Shown: piece after piece, positions 50,684 through 61,405 of the stretch | Numbering within the stretch: position 1 is the stretch's first letter | Layout of the letters: each line of letters begins with the position of its first letter | Source: an uncultured Pseudomonadales bacterium | Lineage (GTDB): Bacteria; Pseudomonadota; Gammaproteobacteria; Pseudomonadales; Cellvibrionaceae | Assembly: GCA_947488935.1 (NCBI GenBank) | Contig: CANLBN010000002.1 | Coordinates: 62,001 to 126,000 of the forward strand | DNA: 64,000 nt | Reading direction: 5' to 3' | Program-made: the position numbers and the translations under genes | The notes under the pieces: model-generated | The model's database searches: none | Told to the model about the DNA's origin: nothing | What the model saw: only the letters and a program-made list of their open reading frames with translations

Positions 50684-51799
50684 ATGTCAGGCAATACCTT
50701 TGGAAAATTATTTACAGTCACTAGCTTTGGTGAGAGTCATGGTTTGGCGCTTGGCTGTATTGTTGATGGTTGTCCTCCTGGGCTTGAATTAAGCGAATCA
50801 GATTTGCAAGGTGATCTTGATCGCCGCCGCCCCGGTAAAAATAAATTTGAGACACAGCGTCGCGAACCCGACCAAGTAAAAATTTTATCGGGTGTCTTTG
50901 AGGGTAAAACAACAGGTACCCCTATTGGCTTGTTGATCGAAAACACAGACCAACGCTCAAAAGACTACGGTAATATCAAAGATCAATTCCGCCCGGCACA
51001 CGCCGACTACACCTATATGCAAAAATATGGCGTGCGAGACTATCGTGGTGGCGGTCGCTCATCTGCTCGCGAGACGGCAATGCGCGTTGCCGCAGGCTCG
51101 ATTGCTAAAAAATATTTACAACAGCACTGTGGCATTTTAGTCCGTGGTTGTTTATCGCAACTCGGTCCTATTAAAGTCAACGAAGATATTGCTACATGGG
51201 ATTGGCAGCAGGTCGAACAAAACCCTTTCTTTTCTCCCGATGAAACCAAAGTTTCTGAGATGGAGACGTATATGCAAGCCTTGAGAAAAGAAGGCAACTC
51301 CGTCGGCGCTAAAATATCGGTCGTTGTCTCTGGGATGATCCCGGGTTTGGGTGAACCTATTTTTGATCGCCTAGATGCCGAACTCGCCCATGCATTGATG
51401 AGCATTAATGCCGTTAAGGGCGTTGAAATAGGCGCTGGCTTTGATTCTATTGAGCAAAAAGGCACCGAGCATAGAGATGAAATACAAACTGATGGATTTC
51501 TCTCAAATAATGCCGGTGGCATACTTGGTGGTATTTCTACGGGACAGGATATCGTTGCTCATATTGCACTTAAACCGACATCGAGCCTTCATATTCCTGG
51601 CCGTAGTGTTGATGTACATGGCAACCCCATTGATATTGTCACTAAAGGCAGACACGACCCCTGCGTGGGCATTCGTGCCACGCCTATTGCCGAGGCAATG
51701 ACGGCTCTGGTTCTCGTTGATCACTTGTTACGCCATCGCGGTCAAAATGGCGATGTATCCCATTCTATTCCGGTGATCCCTGCTAACGCACCACAATAA
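50684..51799 (+). CDS. aroC: Chorismate synthase
   Basis: 371 residues. Converts 5-enolpyruvylshikimate-3-phosphate to chorismate, the last common step to aromatic amino acids, folate and ubiquinone; needs reduced FMN. Signatures '[18 protein letters not shown]', '[15 protein letters not shown]', '[14 protein letters not shown]', '[20 protein letters not shown]' and '[11 protein letters not shown]' are all present, and length is standard. Confidence 0.97.
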   Translation: MSGNTFGKLFTVTSFGESHGLALGCIVDGCPPGLELSESDLQGDLDRRRPGKNKFETQRREPDQVKILSGVFEGKTTGTPIGLLIENTDQRSKDYGNIKDQFRPAHADYTYMQKYGVRDYRGGGRSSARETAMRVAAGSIAKKYLQQHCGILVRGCLSQLGPIKVNEDIATWDWQQVEQNPFFSPDETKVSEMETYMQALRKEGNSVGAKISVVVSGMIPGLGEPIFDRLDAELAHALMSINAVKGVEIGAGFDSIEQKGTEHRDEIQTDGFLSNNAGGILGGISTGQDIVAHIALKPTSSLHIPGRSVDVHGNPIDIVTKGRHDPCVGIRATPIAEAMTALVLVDHLLRHRGQNGDVSHSIPVIPANAPQ

Positions 51800-51852
51800 A
51801 CAAACAAAATAATAACGTATTTTGAGCAGGCGATTGGCCAGGAGATAGTGGA

Positions 51853-53031
51853 TTGATAGCAGGTATTCCTTACTGGCGACTATCGAGCTTTTATTTTTTT
51901 TACTTTGCTTTAGTCGGGGCACTAAGCCCTTATTTTAGTTTATACCTCAACGATATCGGTTTAACTGCCCAGGCAATCGGTACAGTTAATGCTGTTATCA
52001 TGGGGACTAAAATTATTGCCCCCAATATTTGGGGGTGGTTGTGTGATCGTACTGGTAAGCGTTTAAAAATCATTTCTATTGGTAGCTTCTTTGCTGTCAT
52101 GTTTTTTGGTGGTTTGTTTTACTGGCAAAGCTTGTTGCCCATTCTTATTATTACCTTCTTATATAGCTTTTTTTGGAACGCTGTTTTATCACAGTTTGAT
52201 ACGGTGACTATTTTATACTTAAAAAAAGATAGCCACCGCTATAGCCAAGTGCGTGTTTGGGGCTCTGTCGGTTTTATTGTGACAGTTATTTTGCTTGGAT
52301 GGCTCTTTGACTTTGTTTCTATTAATTACTTGATTCCCATTGCTTGGTTTTTATTATTGCTTGTATGGTTAAGCACTTTAACGCTAAAAGAGCCTAAATT
52401 AGAAACATATAAAAAGAGCGATGTTCACTGGGTTAGTTTACTAAAAAAACCGCATATTATTTACTTTTTTATTGCAGCATTTTTACTGCAATTCAGTTTT
52501 GGTGCCTACTATAGCTTTTTTAGCTTGCATCTAGAAAGCTTTGGTTACTCTCGTACAAGCATCGGTTTGCTGTGGGCGCTTGGTGTGTTTTGTGAAGTTA
52601 TATTGTTTATTTTTATTCATCGATTTATGGGTAAGAATAACGTCTCCAAAATATTTTTTTGGAGCCTGATACTCACAGGTTTTAGATGGTTAACGATTGC
52701 ATTTTTTGCGGATAGTCTTTGGTTAATGGTTGTCGTGCAAACGATTCATGCGCTGAGTTTTGGTGCTTGTCATGCAGCTTGTATTGAACTTATCAGGCGT
52801 TTCTTTAGCGAATCAAATATTGGCCAGGGGCAGGCATTATATAGTGCACTGACCTTTGGGGTAGGCGGTGCAATAGGGGCTATAAGTGGTGGGTTTTTAT
52901 GGGGGCTTAGTCCACAGCTACTCTTTTGTGTGAGTGCTGTCGCCACATTTATATCTGCTGCTATTGTTTGGTATAGTTTATATCGTGATTCTATTACTGA
53001 GATAAATGGGGCGAAGCTAGGTAGACAATGA
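51853..53031 (+). CDS. MFS transporter of the HcaT/MFS_1-like type
   Basis: 392 residues, twelve predicted helices. The N-terminus 'YFALVGALSPYFSLYL' and 'WGWLCDRTGKRLKI' match the MFS_1_like group, often annotated as 3-phenylpropionate transporter-like. Substrate not deducible. TTG start with CAGGAGA 8 bases upstream. The stop overlaps the next gene by 4 bases (ATGA), so the two are coupled. Confidence 0.85.
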   Translation: MIAGIPYWRLSSFYFFYFALVGALSPYFSLYLNDIGLTAQAIGTVNAVIMGTKIIAPNIWGWLCDRTGKRLKIISIGSFFAVMFFGGLFYWQSLLPILIITFLYSFFWNAVLSQFDTVTILYLKKDSHRYSQVRVWGSVGFIVTVILLGWLFDFVSINYLIPIAWFLLLLVWLSTLTLKEPKLETYKKSDVHWVSLLKKPHIIYFFIAAFLLQFSFGAYYSFFSLHLESFGYSRTSIGLLWALGVFCEVILFIFIHRFMGKNNVSKIFFWSLILTGFRWLTIAFFADSLWLMVVVQTIHALSFGACHAACIELIRRFFSESNIGQGQALYSALTFGVGGAIGAISGGFLWGLSPQLLFCVSAVATFISAAIVWYSLYRDSITEINGAKLGRQ

Positions 53032-53906
53032 AAAATAGTAATGAAGATATCAAATCATCAGAAGGCTCGAGTCAAGTGCATACAGAGTTAGGTGAACGTT
53101 TCGCGGGCCTATATATTGCCTTGCCTGAAAGCCGCCAGCTAGATGTATTGGCCAATCTATTTAAAAAGCGTGGGGCTCGCCTTCTACGTTGTCCATTAGT
53201 ATCCATCCATGATAGTCCGCATACTGATTCAATTGAGAGTTGGTTAAAGGATTTTATTGCCTCTCCCCCCGATATTCTTATCGTGCTCACGGGCGAAGGT
53301 ATTAAGCGCTTAACAGGTTTTGCTGAAAGAGCCTGCCTGCTTGATAAGTGGGTAGAGGCGTTATCAGGCGTTCATATTTTGGCGCGAGGCCCAAAGCCTA
53401 ATCGGGCATTAAAAATGCTTGGTTTACAGGCAAGTGAATTGGGTGTTGAACCTACAACGGATGGTATTATTAAATCCCTAGACGATAAAAAATTGGATGG
53501 ATTAGCGGTTAGTGTACAGCTCTATGGTGAAGACCCTAACGAAAAGCTACAAGCTTATCTTAAGGGCAGGGGAGTGAGCTATAGAACAGTCTCGCCTTAT
53601 ATTTATGCCTCTGATGTTGAAACAGATAATGTTATTTATTTGATCGAGCAGCTGGCAAATAATAAGGTCGACATTATTTGTTTCACTAGCAAAGCGCAAT
53701 ATAACCGGCTTGAATCTGTAGCCAAAAAATCTGCAATGGCAGACTCTTTGATATCAGGGCTTAGGCAGACAAAGATTATCGCCATTGGCCCTGTAGTGGC
53801 CGAGCAACTGACACAAAAAGGCTACCAAATAGCCGCTATGCCTGAAGAAAAATATTTTATGAAGCCTATGGTCAATGCAATAGAAAATTTGCTAGCCAAT
53901 GGTTAA
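53028..53906 (+). CDS. hemD: Uroporphyrinogen-III synthase family protein
   Basis: 292 residues with the two-lobed HemD layout. The N-terminal lobe has 'LLRCPLVSIHD' and 'PDILIVLTGEGIKRL', and the C-terminal lobe has 'DIICFTSKAQYNRL' and 'KIIAIGPVVAEQLTQKGY', the family pattern at low sequence conservation. The enzyme cyclises hydroxymethylbilane to uroporphyrinogen III in heme synthesis. It is not next to hemC or hemX, and a longer than usual hydrophilic N-terminus (about 25 residues) is present. It could therefore be a second, specialised member rather than the main HemD. Confidence 0.7.
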   Translation: MKNSNEDIKSSEGSSQVHTELGERFAGLYIALPESRQLDVLANLFKKRGARLLRCPLVSIHDSPHTDSIESWLKDFIASPPDILIVLTGEGIKRLTGFAERACLLDKWVEALSGVHILARGPKPNRALKMLGLQASELGVEPTTDGIIKSLDDKKLDGLAVSVQLYGEDPNEKLQAYLKGRGVSYRTVSPYIYASDVETDNVIYLIEQLANNKVDIICFTSKAQYNRLESVAKKSAMADSLISGLRQTKIIAIGPVVAEQLTQKGYQIAAMPEEKYFMKPMVNAIENLLANG

Positions 53907-53910
53907 GTGA

Positions 53911-55857
53911 TTAATGAGAATAGGTTTTAGTCTCTTCTTTAAAAAGATGGGAGTAGGTTTTTTTACAATCTATCTCCTCTGAATTTAATGGCTTGTCAAA
54001 GTAATACCCTTGAGCGTATTCACAATTAAGGTCCAATAATGCGTCGAGGCCTTCCTGCGTTTCAACGCCTTCTGCAATGACGGCTAAATCTAGTTTATGT
54101 GCCATCGCGATAATAGATGGGACAATGCTATTTGTTACTGCTTGACTATCTAGCTTAGTGACAAAGGAGCGATCAATTTTTAGAACATGAAATGGTAGCT
54201 TGTGTAAATAAGATAGTGAAGAGTGGCCTGTGCCAAAATCATCGAGTAACAAGATAATTCCCATATCCGATAATTTTTTTAATGTCGTAACGCTGGTGCT
54301 ATCCTCTTCAATAATAAGTCCCTCGGTAATTTCTATTTTTACACTATCGCTAGGTAGTTGATAACTGTTTAGTATGTTTTTAACTGTGTTTGCAAAGTCT
54401 CCGTTTTCTAGTTGTATTGGCGAGACATTGACAGAGATCTGGAATTTAGAGTTATCTTTCTTTCTCCATTGCTGTAATTGTTCGCAGGCTTTTTTAAACG
54501 TCCATTCGCCTATTTCGTTGATGAGTCTGGACTCTTCAGCAATAGGTATAAAATTAACAGGTGAAACACTGCCTAGCTCAGGATTGTTCCATCTCAGTAA
54601 AGCTTCTGCGCCTACGATTTGTGATTCATTAAGGCTTACAATAGGTTGGTATTGTAAGAATAACTCATCTTTTCTAATAGCGTTGCGTAAATGCTCCTCT
54701 ATTTTTAACTTATCTTTTACTTGATTATGTAGTGTCTCTGAGTAATAGGAGAATCTATTTCTGCCTTTATCTTTAGCATCGTACATTGCAAGGTCGGCAT
54801 AGCGTTTTAAATCTTCCACATTTTGTGTGTCATTAGGGTAGATAGATATTCCAATACTGCCGCTAATAAAAACTTTTTTACCTAAAATAGTAAAAGGTTC
54901 TGATAGGCTAGATAATATTTTGTTGGCAACAAGTTTTGCACTTCTTATCGCAGATAACTCACTCAAAATAACATTGAACTCATCGCCGCCAATTCTGGCA
55001 ACGGTGTCGGTATCTCTTAGGCAGGATTGTATTCTGGCACTTGCGGCACAGATTAAATCATCGCCAGCGTAATGCCCCATTGAATCATTAACTTTTTTAA
55101 AGTGATCAATATCGATATATAAAAAGGCAAGGTTTTTATTAGTACGTACTGCGATTTTGGTTTTTTGTTCAAGTCTATCTTTGAATAAATTACGATTTGG
55201 TAGGCCCGTGAGAGAGTCAAAATGAGCCAACTCTCTATTTAATCTCTCGCTCTCCTCCAAAGCCTTAGCGCTCTCTTCTATAGATTTTACTGAAGCTGAA
55301 ATGCCTCGGACAGCATAGACAATGAGAAGAAATACAATGATGCTAAAGCTTATAAAAATAATAAATGTAGATGAGATAATAAGGTTGACGGTATCAGTCA
55401 TTGGCTTCGAAAAACTAGTAGAATGTTCTTCAAAAGTAGCCGCTGCTTCAAATAACCTATCACGTATCTCCTTCATATTTAATAAGCCATTATTGTAGGT
55501 ATCTATTTCGTTTAATATATCGTCGGCGACTTTTACATCGGCGATACAGAGCTTTACGGCTTCTTCAGTACCAATAATTCGCATGATCAAGCGATCCATA
55601 AAGCTGATCACTTGAATGCAAAATAAGGGCTGTTCTCTAATATTTGAAATAACACTTTTTAAATGAATAATATCGAGCTTATGAGTTGTTTTTGATAGTT
55701 CCAGCATTTCATGCAATTCATTGGTGAATTGTAAATGCAACACATTACGTTGGTGTAGTTCAGCGCCTTTCGCTATTTGATATAGCCCAAAAAGAGAGGT
55801 GAGCAATAACAGGACAACGATACAGGTGATTTGTATAAGGCGTTTTTGAATAATCAT
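53911..55857 (-). CDS. GGDEF and EAL domain c-di-GMP protein with periplasmic sensor
   Basis: 648 residues: transmembrane helix about 8-28, a periplasmic helical region about 30-160 (four-helix-bundle-like, with few conserved features), a second helix about 162-186, then GGDEF and EAL domains. The cyclase site is intact (RIGGDEF), preceded at the correct spacing by an RxxD inhibitory site (RDTD). The phosphodiesterase site also looks intact (AEALLRW, EITEG, LDDFGTGHSSL, KIDRSF, EGVET). Both activities are possible, so net direction cannot be read. Ends 4 bases from the convergent hemD-like gene. Confidence 0.93.
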   Translation of the reverse strand: MIIQKRLIQITCIVVLLLLTSLFGLYQIAKGAELHQRNVLHLQFTNELHEMLELSKTTHKLDIIHLKSVISNIREQPLFCIQVISFMDRLIMRIIGTEEAVKLCIADVKVADDILNEIDTYNNGLLNMKEIRDRLFEAAATFEEHSTSFSKPMTDTVNLIISSTFIIFISFSIIVFLLIVYAVRGISASVKSIEESAKALEESERLNRELAHFDSLTGLPNRNLFKDRLEQKTKIAVRTNKNLAFLYIDIDHFKKVNDSMGHYAGDDLICAASARIQSCLRDTDTVARIGGDEFNVILSELSAIRSAKLVANKILSSLSEPFTILGKKVFISGSIGISIYPNDTQNVEDLKRYADLAMYDAKDKGRNRFSYYSETLHNQVKDKLKIEEHLRNAIRKDELFLQYQPIVSLNESQIVGAEALLRWNNPELGSVSPVNFIPIAEESRLINEIGEWTFKKACEQLQQWRKKDNSKFQISVNVSPIQLENGDFANTVKNILNSYQLPSDSVKIEITEGLIIEEDSTSVTTLKKLSDMGIILLLDDFGTGHSSLSYLHKLPFHVLKIDRSFVTKLDSQAVTNSIVPSIIAMAHKLDLAVIAEGVETQEGLDALLDLNCEYAQGYYFDKPLNSEEIDCKKTYSHLFKEETKTYSH

Positions 55858-56085
55858 GAGTGATTATTAGGGGTTCCTAGCATATTATGTATAATTTAAT
55901 AATAGCTTGTTTCCGCTAGAGCGCCAGCTAAAATGCGGCTTGCAGTCGATCTATGTCAATATGTAGACGGTTATGTGCAGCCTTTATTTAATGCTGCTTT
56001 TGTGTGTTTTAGGGGTAGGTATTATCTACAATAAGTCACTTTGGTTTTAGCATCTTACTGTAGGCATGATCGAAAAATCGCTATA

Positions 56086-58083
56086 TCACTCGTTAATCCA
56101 TTCAAAGCTGAGTTTTTTCTTCTCCATATCAACGGCCACTAATTTAACATCCACATTTTGATCAAGGCTTAATGGGTTTCCATTCCAGCTCAGTTCCATA
56201 CGCTGATTATTAAAAGATACCTTATCAAAGGGTATTTCTGGGTTTGATTTGTCTTCTTTTCTGGCGGCGATAAAACCTTCAATCCCCGTGTTGTGTAAGC
56301 GTACACCGACACCCTGATTAGTGAGCAATGCGATATAGCCGGAGAATACGTCGCCTATTTTGTTTTGCATATAATCAGCAATTAACCATTGCTCAACAAG
56401 GCGAGAAGCACCACGACTAAAGCCAATAGCTTCTTTTAGATGTTCTAATTGTTTGGAGCGCAGTCGGCTAACTTGTGTACCTGACAGTATTTGATGAATC
56501 GCTCTTTGGTTGTAGAGATCTTGATAACGCCTAATGGGAGAGGTAATAGTGGCGTAGTAGTTGGCACCTAGTGTGAAGTGTGCAGTTGGCTGTAGTGATA
56601 ACTCACTTGCTTGCTGAAAACGCTGCTGCTTAGCAAATAGGGTCTGATACTTGTCATCTTTTTGCAGCCGCTTAATCATGGCAACATAATCGTCGAGATT
56701 ATTCATGTCACCGATAGATGTCTCTCCGAGAGCTTCTATCAATAGCTTATTTATGTCTTCTTGTCGCTCATTTTTGAAGCCAGTTTGCGAGGTAAATAAA
56801 CCTATATCGTGTGAGGCTAGAAACTCACCAGCACGCTGGTTGGTAGCAATCATTGATTCCTCAACAATACGATGTGCCAGTGTTCTCTCAATCTTTTCTA
56901 TGCTAGTTAACTTACCAGAGTTATTGAGTACTAGGGCAAAATCATCGCGATTATGAGTGATAAGCTGATTGTTAATACGGAATTCATGTAGTGCATTTGT
57001 ACAAGCTTGTAGCTGCATTAATTGAGCTTTAAAAGGAGCAACGTCTGTTAAGTGTGGTTGCGCAGTAAAAGGCTGGTCACTGAGTAGAGCACTTACCTGT
57101 TGATAGCTTAATTTGGCTTTAGATCGAACGAGTGCTGATATAAATTCACAATGTTGTGTCTTACCAGTGTTATCAACCTCTAGTTTGATAACGAGTGCTA
57201 GCCTGTCTTTATCTGCAACTAATGAATAGCGCTCAGTTGATAGTGTCTCAGGTAGCATTGGCACAGGTTTGCCCGGTAAATAAAGCGTTTGAGCACGTTT
57301 AAAGGCGATATTATCCAGTGAGCTATTTGCACGTATTTCACTACCGGGGTTTGCTATTGCTACGAGTAATGTCCAACCATTATCTTTCTGCTCAATCGCT
57401 AGAGCATCATCCATATCTCGAGTACCAGCAGAGTCAATGGTGACAAAATCGATATGGGTAAGGTCAACTCTGTTGGCATTTTTGCTATCGGCTTTTTCTG
57501 TCTCAATAGCTACACTTTGTAGTGCTTGCGCCTCTTCGAGGATATCTTTAGGAAAATTTTCGAATTGCTGGTGCAAGGCAAGGGCAAATTTTCGAGCATT
57601 ATCGACGTTAACATCGAGCCCAATATCACTCATGATTCGCGCTTGAGATTTACCTGTTTCAAAAGGGTGTTGAGTAATTTTAGCCGTTACATAATTGCCA
57701 TCCTTTGTATTAGCGCGTGCTTTAGGTGGTACAAATATCCAACGGGTATGTTGCTGTTGTTCAACGATAACAAAATGGCCTTTACCACGAATACAATAGC
57801 GACCCGCTAACTGTTTCATGGGAGAGTAGAGCAATTTCTCTAATTTTGCTTCGTACTGTGTTTTATTCTCAGTTTCTTTAGTGGTAACGAGTACTTCAAC
57901 CCGGTCCCCGTGGAAAACATGGTCCATGACGTCTGGTTTTAAAAATGCGTCGCGTCCGTCGTCTAAGGCGACAAAGCCATAGCGGCCACTTGTGCCACGA
58001 ACAGTGCCTTGTGCAGTATCTCTGCTTTCTTTGATTTCTTTTTTAAGGGTACTAAGTTGAGAGAGTATATCGCCAGAGAGCAT
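56086..58083 (-). CDS. rnb: Exoribonuclease II
   Basis: 665 residues, slightly longer than E. coli RNase II. Degrades single-stranded RNA 3' to 5'. N-terminal cold-shock-type domains are followed by the RNB catalytic domain with FVTIDSAGTRDMDDAL, which keeps the four catalytic aspartates of E. coli RNase II, and by a C-terminal S1 domain ('GDVFSGYIALLTNQGVGVRL'). The lack of an extended N-terminus and the shorter S1 tail separate it from RNase R. Confidence 0.93.
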   Translation of the reverse strand: MLSGDILSQLSTLKKEIKESRDTAQGTVRGTSGRYGFVALDDGRDAFLKPDVMDHVFHGDRVEVLVTTKETENKTQYEAKLEKLLYSPMKQLAGRYCIRGKGHFVIVEQQQHTRWIFVPPKARANTKDGNYVTAKITQHPFETGKSQARIMSDIGLDVNVDNARKFALALHQQFENFPKDILEEAQALQSVAIETEKADSKNANRVDLTHIDFVTIDSAGTRDMDDALAIEQKDNGWTLLVAIANPGSEIRANSSLDNIAFKRAQTLYLPGKPVPMLPETLSTERYSLVADKDRLALVIKLEVDNTGKTQHCEFISALVRSKAKLSYQQVSALLSDQPFTAQPHLTDVAPFKAQLMQLQACTNALHEFRINNQLITHNRDDFALVLNNSGKLTSIEKIERTLAHRIVEESMIATNQRAGEFLASHDIGLFTSQTGFKNERQEDINKLLIEALGETSIGDMNNLDDYVAMIKRLQKDDKYQTLFAKQQRFQQASELSLQPTAHFTLGANYYATITSPIRRYQDLYNQRAIHQILSGTQVSRLRSKQLEHLKEAIGFSRGASRLVEQWLIADYMQNKIGDVFSGYIALLTNQGVGVRLHNTGIEGFIAARKEDKSNPEIPFDKVSFNNQRMELSWNGNPLSLDQNVDVKLVAVDMEKKKLSFEWINE

Positions 58084-58280
58084 ATTCTTATAAAGCCATT
58101 AAAAGTTTAAAAATAAGGGGTATTAACAAGGTTCTTTCGAGTTAATCAGTATCGCAATAGTTTATGACAGGTGCGAAAAGGATAAGATAATAACAGAGAT
58201 CAGCCTATCTCAATACTAAAAAACACGGGAATTCGCCATCTAATGACTTGTTGTCCGACAGATAATAGAAATGTATCTCA

Positions 58281-59009
58281 TTAGAAGCATAGGCTATTTA
58301 AAAATGTGGGTACTATTTGGGTTGCTGGGCCATAATGTTGCTCAGCAAACCTTGAGCCTGTTGCAGAAGGCTCTAGGTTTAGCTCCACAGTATGCGCGCC
58401 AAATTGCTTGGCCATTTCAAAAAAGCCAGCGGCTGGATACACATTGCCCGAAGTACCAATGGCGATGAATAAGTCGCATTGGCTAAGAGCATGTTCTATT
58501 TTATCCATATAAAGAGGCATCTCGCCAAACCAAACAATATGTGGGCGTAGGTTGCCTACCTTACTACAACAGGGGCAATGATCCTCTGGAGACGTATCTT
58601 CTTTGCACGGGAATAGTTGCCCAGATTCTTGGCAGCGTATTTTTAATATCTCGCCATGCATAGGTAAGACGGCATCTTTACCCATGGCTCGTTGATGAAG
58701 ATCGTCTATATTTTGGGTGATCAATGTTAGGCTGCCTTGTCGATTTGCCTCTAGCTCCTTACTCAGCTTTCCTAAGGCTACATGTGCCTCATTGGGGTGT
58801 ATACCGTTCAAAAGGTGTCTGCGACGTTCATTATAAAATTTATGCACTAATACAGGGTCGCGAACAAAAGCCTCGGGTGTTGCCACATCTTCCACTCTAT
58901 GATTTTCCCAAAGGCCGTCGGCGGCACGAAAGGTTTGAATGCCTGATTCGGCAGAAATTCCCGCACCAGTGAGTACAACAATATGGCGATAAATCTTAGG
59001 TGTTTGCAT
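58281..59009 (-). CDS. cobB: NAD-dependent protein deacylase (sirtuin)
   Basis: 242-residue Sir2 family enzyme: NAD motif [14 protein letters not shown], '[13 protein letters not shown]', catalytic His in LPMHGEI, a four-cysteine zinc site (Cys residues around '[12 protein letters not shown]' and 'HCPCC'), and '[10 protein letters not shown]'. Removes acyl groups from lysines (for example, acetyl-CoA synthetase). The zinc module follows the CobB-type desuccinylase/deacetylase layout. Confidence 0.93.
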   Translation of the reverse strand: MQTPKIYRHIVVLTGAGISAESGIQTFRAADGLWENHRVEDVATPEAFVRDPVLVHKFYNERRRHLLNGIHPNEAHVALGKLSKELEANRQGSLTLITQNIDDLHQRAMGKDAVLPMHGEILKIRCQESGQLFPCKEDTSPEDHCPCCSKVGNLRPHIVWFGEMPLYMDKIEHALSQCDLFIAIGTSGNVYPAAGFFEMAKQFGAHTVELNLEPSATGSRFAEQHYGPATQIVPTFLNSLCF

Positions 59010-59060
59010 AATTTATATAGGTAGGGTTAATGGACTTAAATTTGTAGAAAAGAAGAATGA

Positions 59061-59489
59061 TCACTCTGTACTAAAAGTGATACTTTTGCTGCCTTCCCAT
59101 AGTGTTGATATACCAATCTCTTTGAGTTTATCTAAATCTGATGTAATTGTTGCAAAGTGATTACCTGCTAAAGTACCGGCTTTGGAAGCAAAGGCAACAG
59201 CGCCGTAGGCAATGAGTATTTCTGTTTCGCTCTTGCTCTTAGGGTATAGCAATATCTGCCCAGGTGCGGGGTAGGAGCTTGCATCTTCATAGGGAACATC
59301 AAAATCCATATTTCCAAGGGGTATCCACATACCTTCGCCACTCCAGCGTACATGAACAACTTGGCTGATAAAGGGAAGTGCCCGAGTAAATAGCTCACAG
59401 GTTTTAGGTGAGCTATTTTGTTCCAGTTGAGCGGAGAATGAATATCCGTCGATGTCTATTTTCATGGGTTTATCTATTGTTTTGACCAC
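59061..59489 (-). CDS. DUF3830 family cyclophilin-like protein
   Basis: 142 residues (134 if the ATG at 59465 is used instead of the GTG). All-beta, with 'VHVRWSGEGMWIPLG', 'PAPGQILLYP', 'EILIAYGAVAFASKAGTLAGNHFATI', the pattern of DUF3830, a cyclophilin-like fold. Function unknown; members often lie near amine or amino-acid metabolic genes (from memory). Neither start has a clear ribosome site. Lies 52 bases upstream of cobB on the same strand. Confidence 0.75.
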   Translation of the reverse strand: MVKTIDKPMKIDIDGYSFSAQLEQNSSPKTCELFTRALPFISQVVHVRWSGEGMWIPLGNMDFDVPYEDASSYPAPGQILLYPKSKSETEILIAYGAVAFASKAGTLAGNHFATITSDLDKLKEIGISTLWEGSKSITFSTE

Positions 59490-59535
59490 TAAAGCGTAAA
59501 TCTCGTTGCTTTTGTGGTATCAATTTGAACGGTAT

Positions 59536-60747
59536 TTATACTTTTTGTGCCTCAGGATTAGGTTTTAGCACAAATCGTAAACAAATAAAGCCGACAAACC
59601 CTGAGAGCAATGAACCTATAATAATACCCAGTCGCTCATCAAAAGCTACATCGCCAGCACTTTCAAAGGCGAGGGAACCTATAAATAAACTCATGGTAAA
59701 ACCAATACCGCATAAGGCGGCTGTGCCATACAAACTGGGTATGGTCATCCCCTTTGGTAGAGTAACCAGTTTGAGCTTTAAAAATATCCAACAGAGCCCA
59801 AAAATACCTATCTGTTTACCAAAAAATAGGCCAAAGGCTATACCTAACGTCACGTTGTGAAACACTTGTTCACTGCCCATATTACTAAAGTTAATACCGG
59901 CATTAGCAAAGGCAAAAATGGGTAAAATAACGAAAGCAACGACTGTGTGTAATCTATGTTCCATGGTTTTTAACATAGAGACACTGGGGTTTCTCGGCGA
60001 CTTTATCGGGATAAACATGGCCAGTACCACACCTGCGAGTGTTGCGTGAACACCCGATTTTAATGTGGCGATCCACATAATAATACCCACGACGATATAG
60101 GGGGCCTTACTCAGTACATCTCTCCTATTTAAAAAGTGAAGTACAGGTATACAAAGGCCAACAACGATCAAGGCCGTGAGTGAAATCTTGGATGTATAAA
60201 ATATAGCGATGATAATAATTGCGCCAATATCATCGAAGATCGCTAAAGAGGTTAAGAAAATTTTAATAGAGATGGGGACACGTGAACCTAATAAAGCGAG
60301 AACCCCAAGGGCAAAGGCAATATCAGTTGCCGCTGGGATCGCCCAGCCAGCGGTAGCGACAGGGTCACCGTAGTTAAAATACATATAGATAAGTGCAGGG
60401 GCTATCATCCCACCAATTGCGCCAACACCCGGTAATATAATATTACGTTTATCGGAGAGCTCCCCTTCGATCAGTTCGCGCTTAAGCTCAAGACCTACTA
60501 GAAAAAAGAAAACGGCCATTAGCCCGTCGTTAATCCAAAGCAGTAAAGGTTTAGCTATACCTAATGCGCCAACTTGTACGACCACTGGTGTCGAAAGTAA
60601 AAGCTCATAAAAATGGTTTAGCCCAGTATTGGCAAAAATAATAGCAAGAAAAGCGGCGGCAATAAGCGAAATACCTCCAGCAGATTCCAGCTTTAAAAAT
60701 TTATTGATAAAGCCATCGTTTTCTACATTATTGGGTTGAGTATCCAT
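59536..60747 (-). CDS. nhaA: Na+/H+ antiporter NhaA
   Basis: 403 residues, twelve helices. The ion-binding aspartate pair is in 'LAIFDDIGAIIIIAIFY', and 'WINDGLMAVFFFLVGLELKRELIEGEL' and 'WAIPAATDIAFALGVLALLG' are diagnostic. Expels sodium in exchange for protons, in keeping with a saline habitat. AAGGA ribosome site 6 bases before the ATG. Confidence 0.95.
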   Translation of the reverse strand: MDTQPNNVENDGFINKFLKLESAGGISLIAAAFLAIIFANTGLNHFYELLLSTPVVVQVGALGIAKPLLLWINDGLMAVFFFLVGLELKRELIEGELSDKRNIILPGVGAIGGMIAPALIYMYFNYGDPVATAGWAIPAATDIAFALGVLALLGSRVPISIKIFLTSLAIFDDIGAIIIIAIFYTSKISLTALIVVGLCIPVLHFLNRRDVLSKAPYIVVGIIMWIATLKSGVHATLAGVVLAMFIPIKSPRNPSVSMLKTMEHRLHTVVAFVILPIFAFANAGINFSNMGSEQVFHNVTLGIAFGLFFGKQIGIFGLCWIFLKLKLVTLPKGMTIPSLYGTAALCGIGFTMSLFIGSLAFESAGDVAFDERLGIIIGSLLSGFVGFICLRFVLKPNPEAQKV

Positions 60748-61003
60748 AAATGTCCTTAAGTTACATAGTCTTTAGTATATGACAATACTGTTAGGTGTTT
60801 CTATTTGTAGGGTATCTTTAAAAACTGCCTTCTTCCCTCACGTTAGTAGAGCTTATAAATTTCGTGCCTAACTAATCTACCTAGAGCAGGTTTGGGTTTG
60901 TTCGAAGGCAAAAAATAATAAGGGTATGATTCTTAATCCTCATATACTCTAATCTATAGAGTTGCCCTTAAATTACTGCTATAGGTTAAATATAGACTAA
61001 ATT

Positions 61004-61405
61004 CTACATCTGTTGAATAAGTAAATTAATCCATAGGGTTAAAACACTTAAAACAGACAACCAGAAAGCAAGCATTCTATGTATGACATTATTGTATGTT
61101 AGATGTACAGTTGCTTGAATAACCCTTGCGATAACAAAGATCCAGGCACCGGCAATCGCGAAGCTGCTTTCTATATTCAGGCTTATATAGAGACTTCCAA
61201 CAACATAAAATAAAACAGGAATTTCAAACATATTATTAAAGCAGCGACTGCTCTTCGCCACCGATAAAGGAACATCGCTACCTTGCATAGCTTGAAAGTA
61301 TTTAATGCTAAGAGATTGATCCTTAACACTGGCCAAGCGATGTTTAAGGGCTATGCAGCCAATGCCAAATGTTAATAAAACCATGATAAAAAGAGTATAA
61401 AGCAT
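61004..61405 (-). CDS. MAPEG family membrane protein
   Basis: 133 residues, four predicted helices. 'SRCFNNMFEIPVLFYVVGSLYI' is the MAPEG (membrane-associated eicosanoid/glutathione metabolism) motif. Bacterial members are poorly characterised, some being glutathione transferases. Upstream TGGAAA ribosome site; apparently monocistronic. Confidence 0.85.
   Translation of the reverse strand: MLYTLFIMVLLTFGIGCIALKHRLASVKDQSLSIKYFQAMQGSDVPLSVAKSSRCFNNMFEIPVLFYVVGSLYISLNIESSFAIAGAWIFVIARVIQATVHLTYNNVIHRMLAFWLSVLSVLTLWINLLIQQM

Noticed and set aside
53911-55857. GGDEF/EAL protein as a LapD partner for the LapG-like protease
   Set aside because: Its length equals typical LapD, but the cyclase and phosphodiesterase motifs are intact and the periplasmic part does not resemble the LapD sensor. 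The genes are also 25 kb apart.
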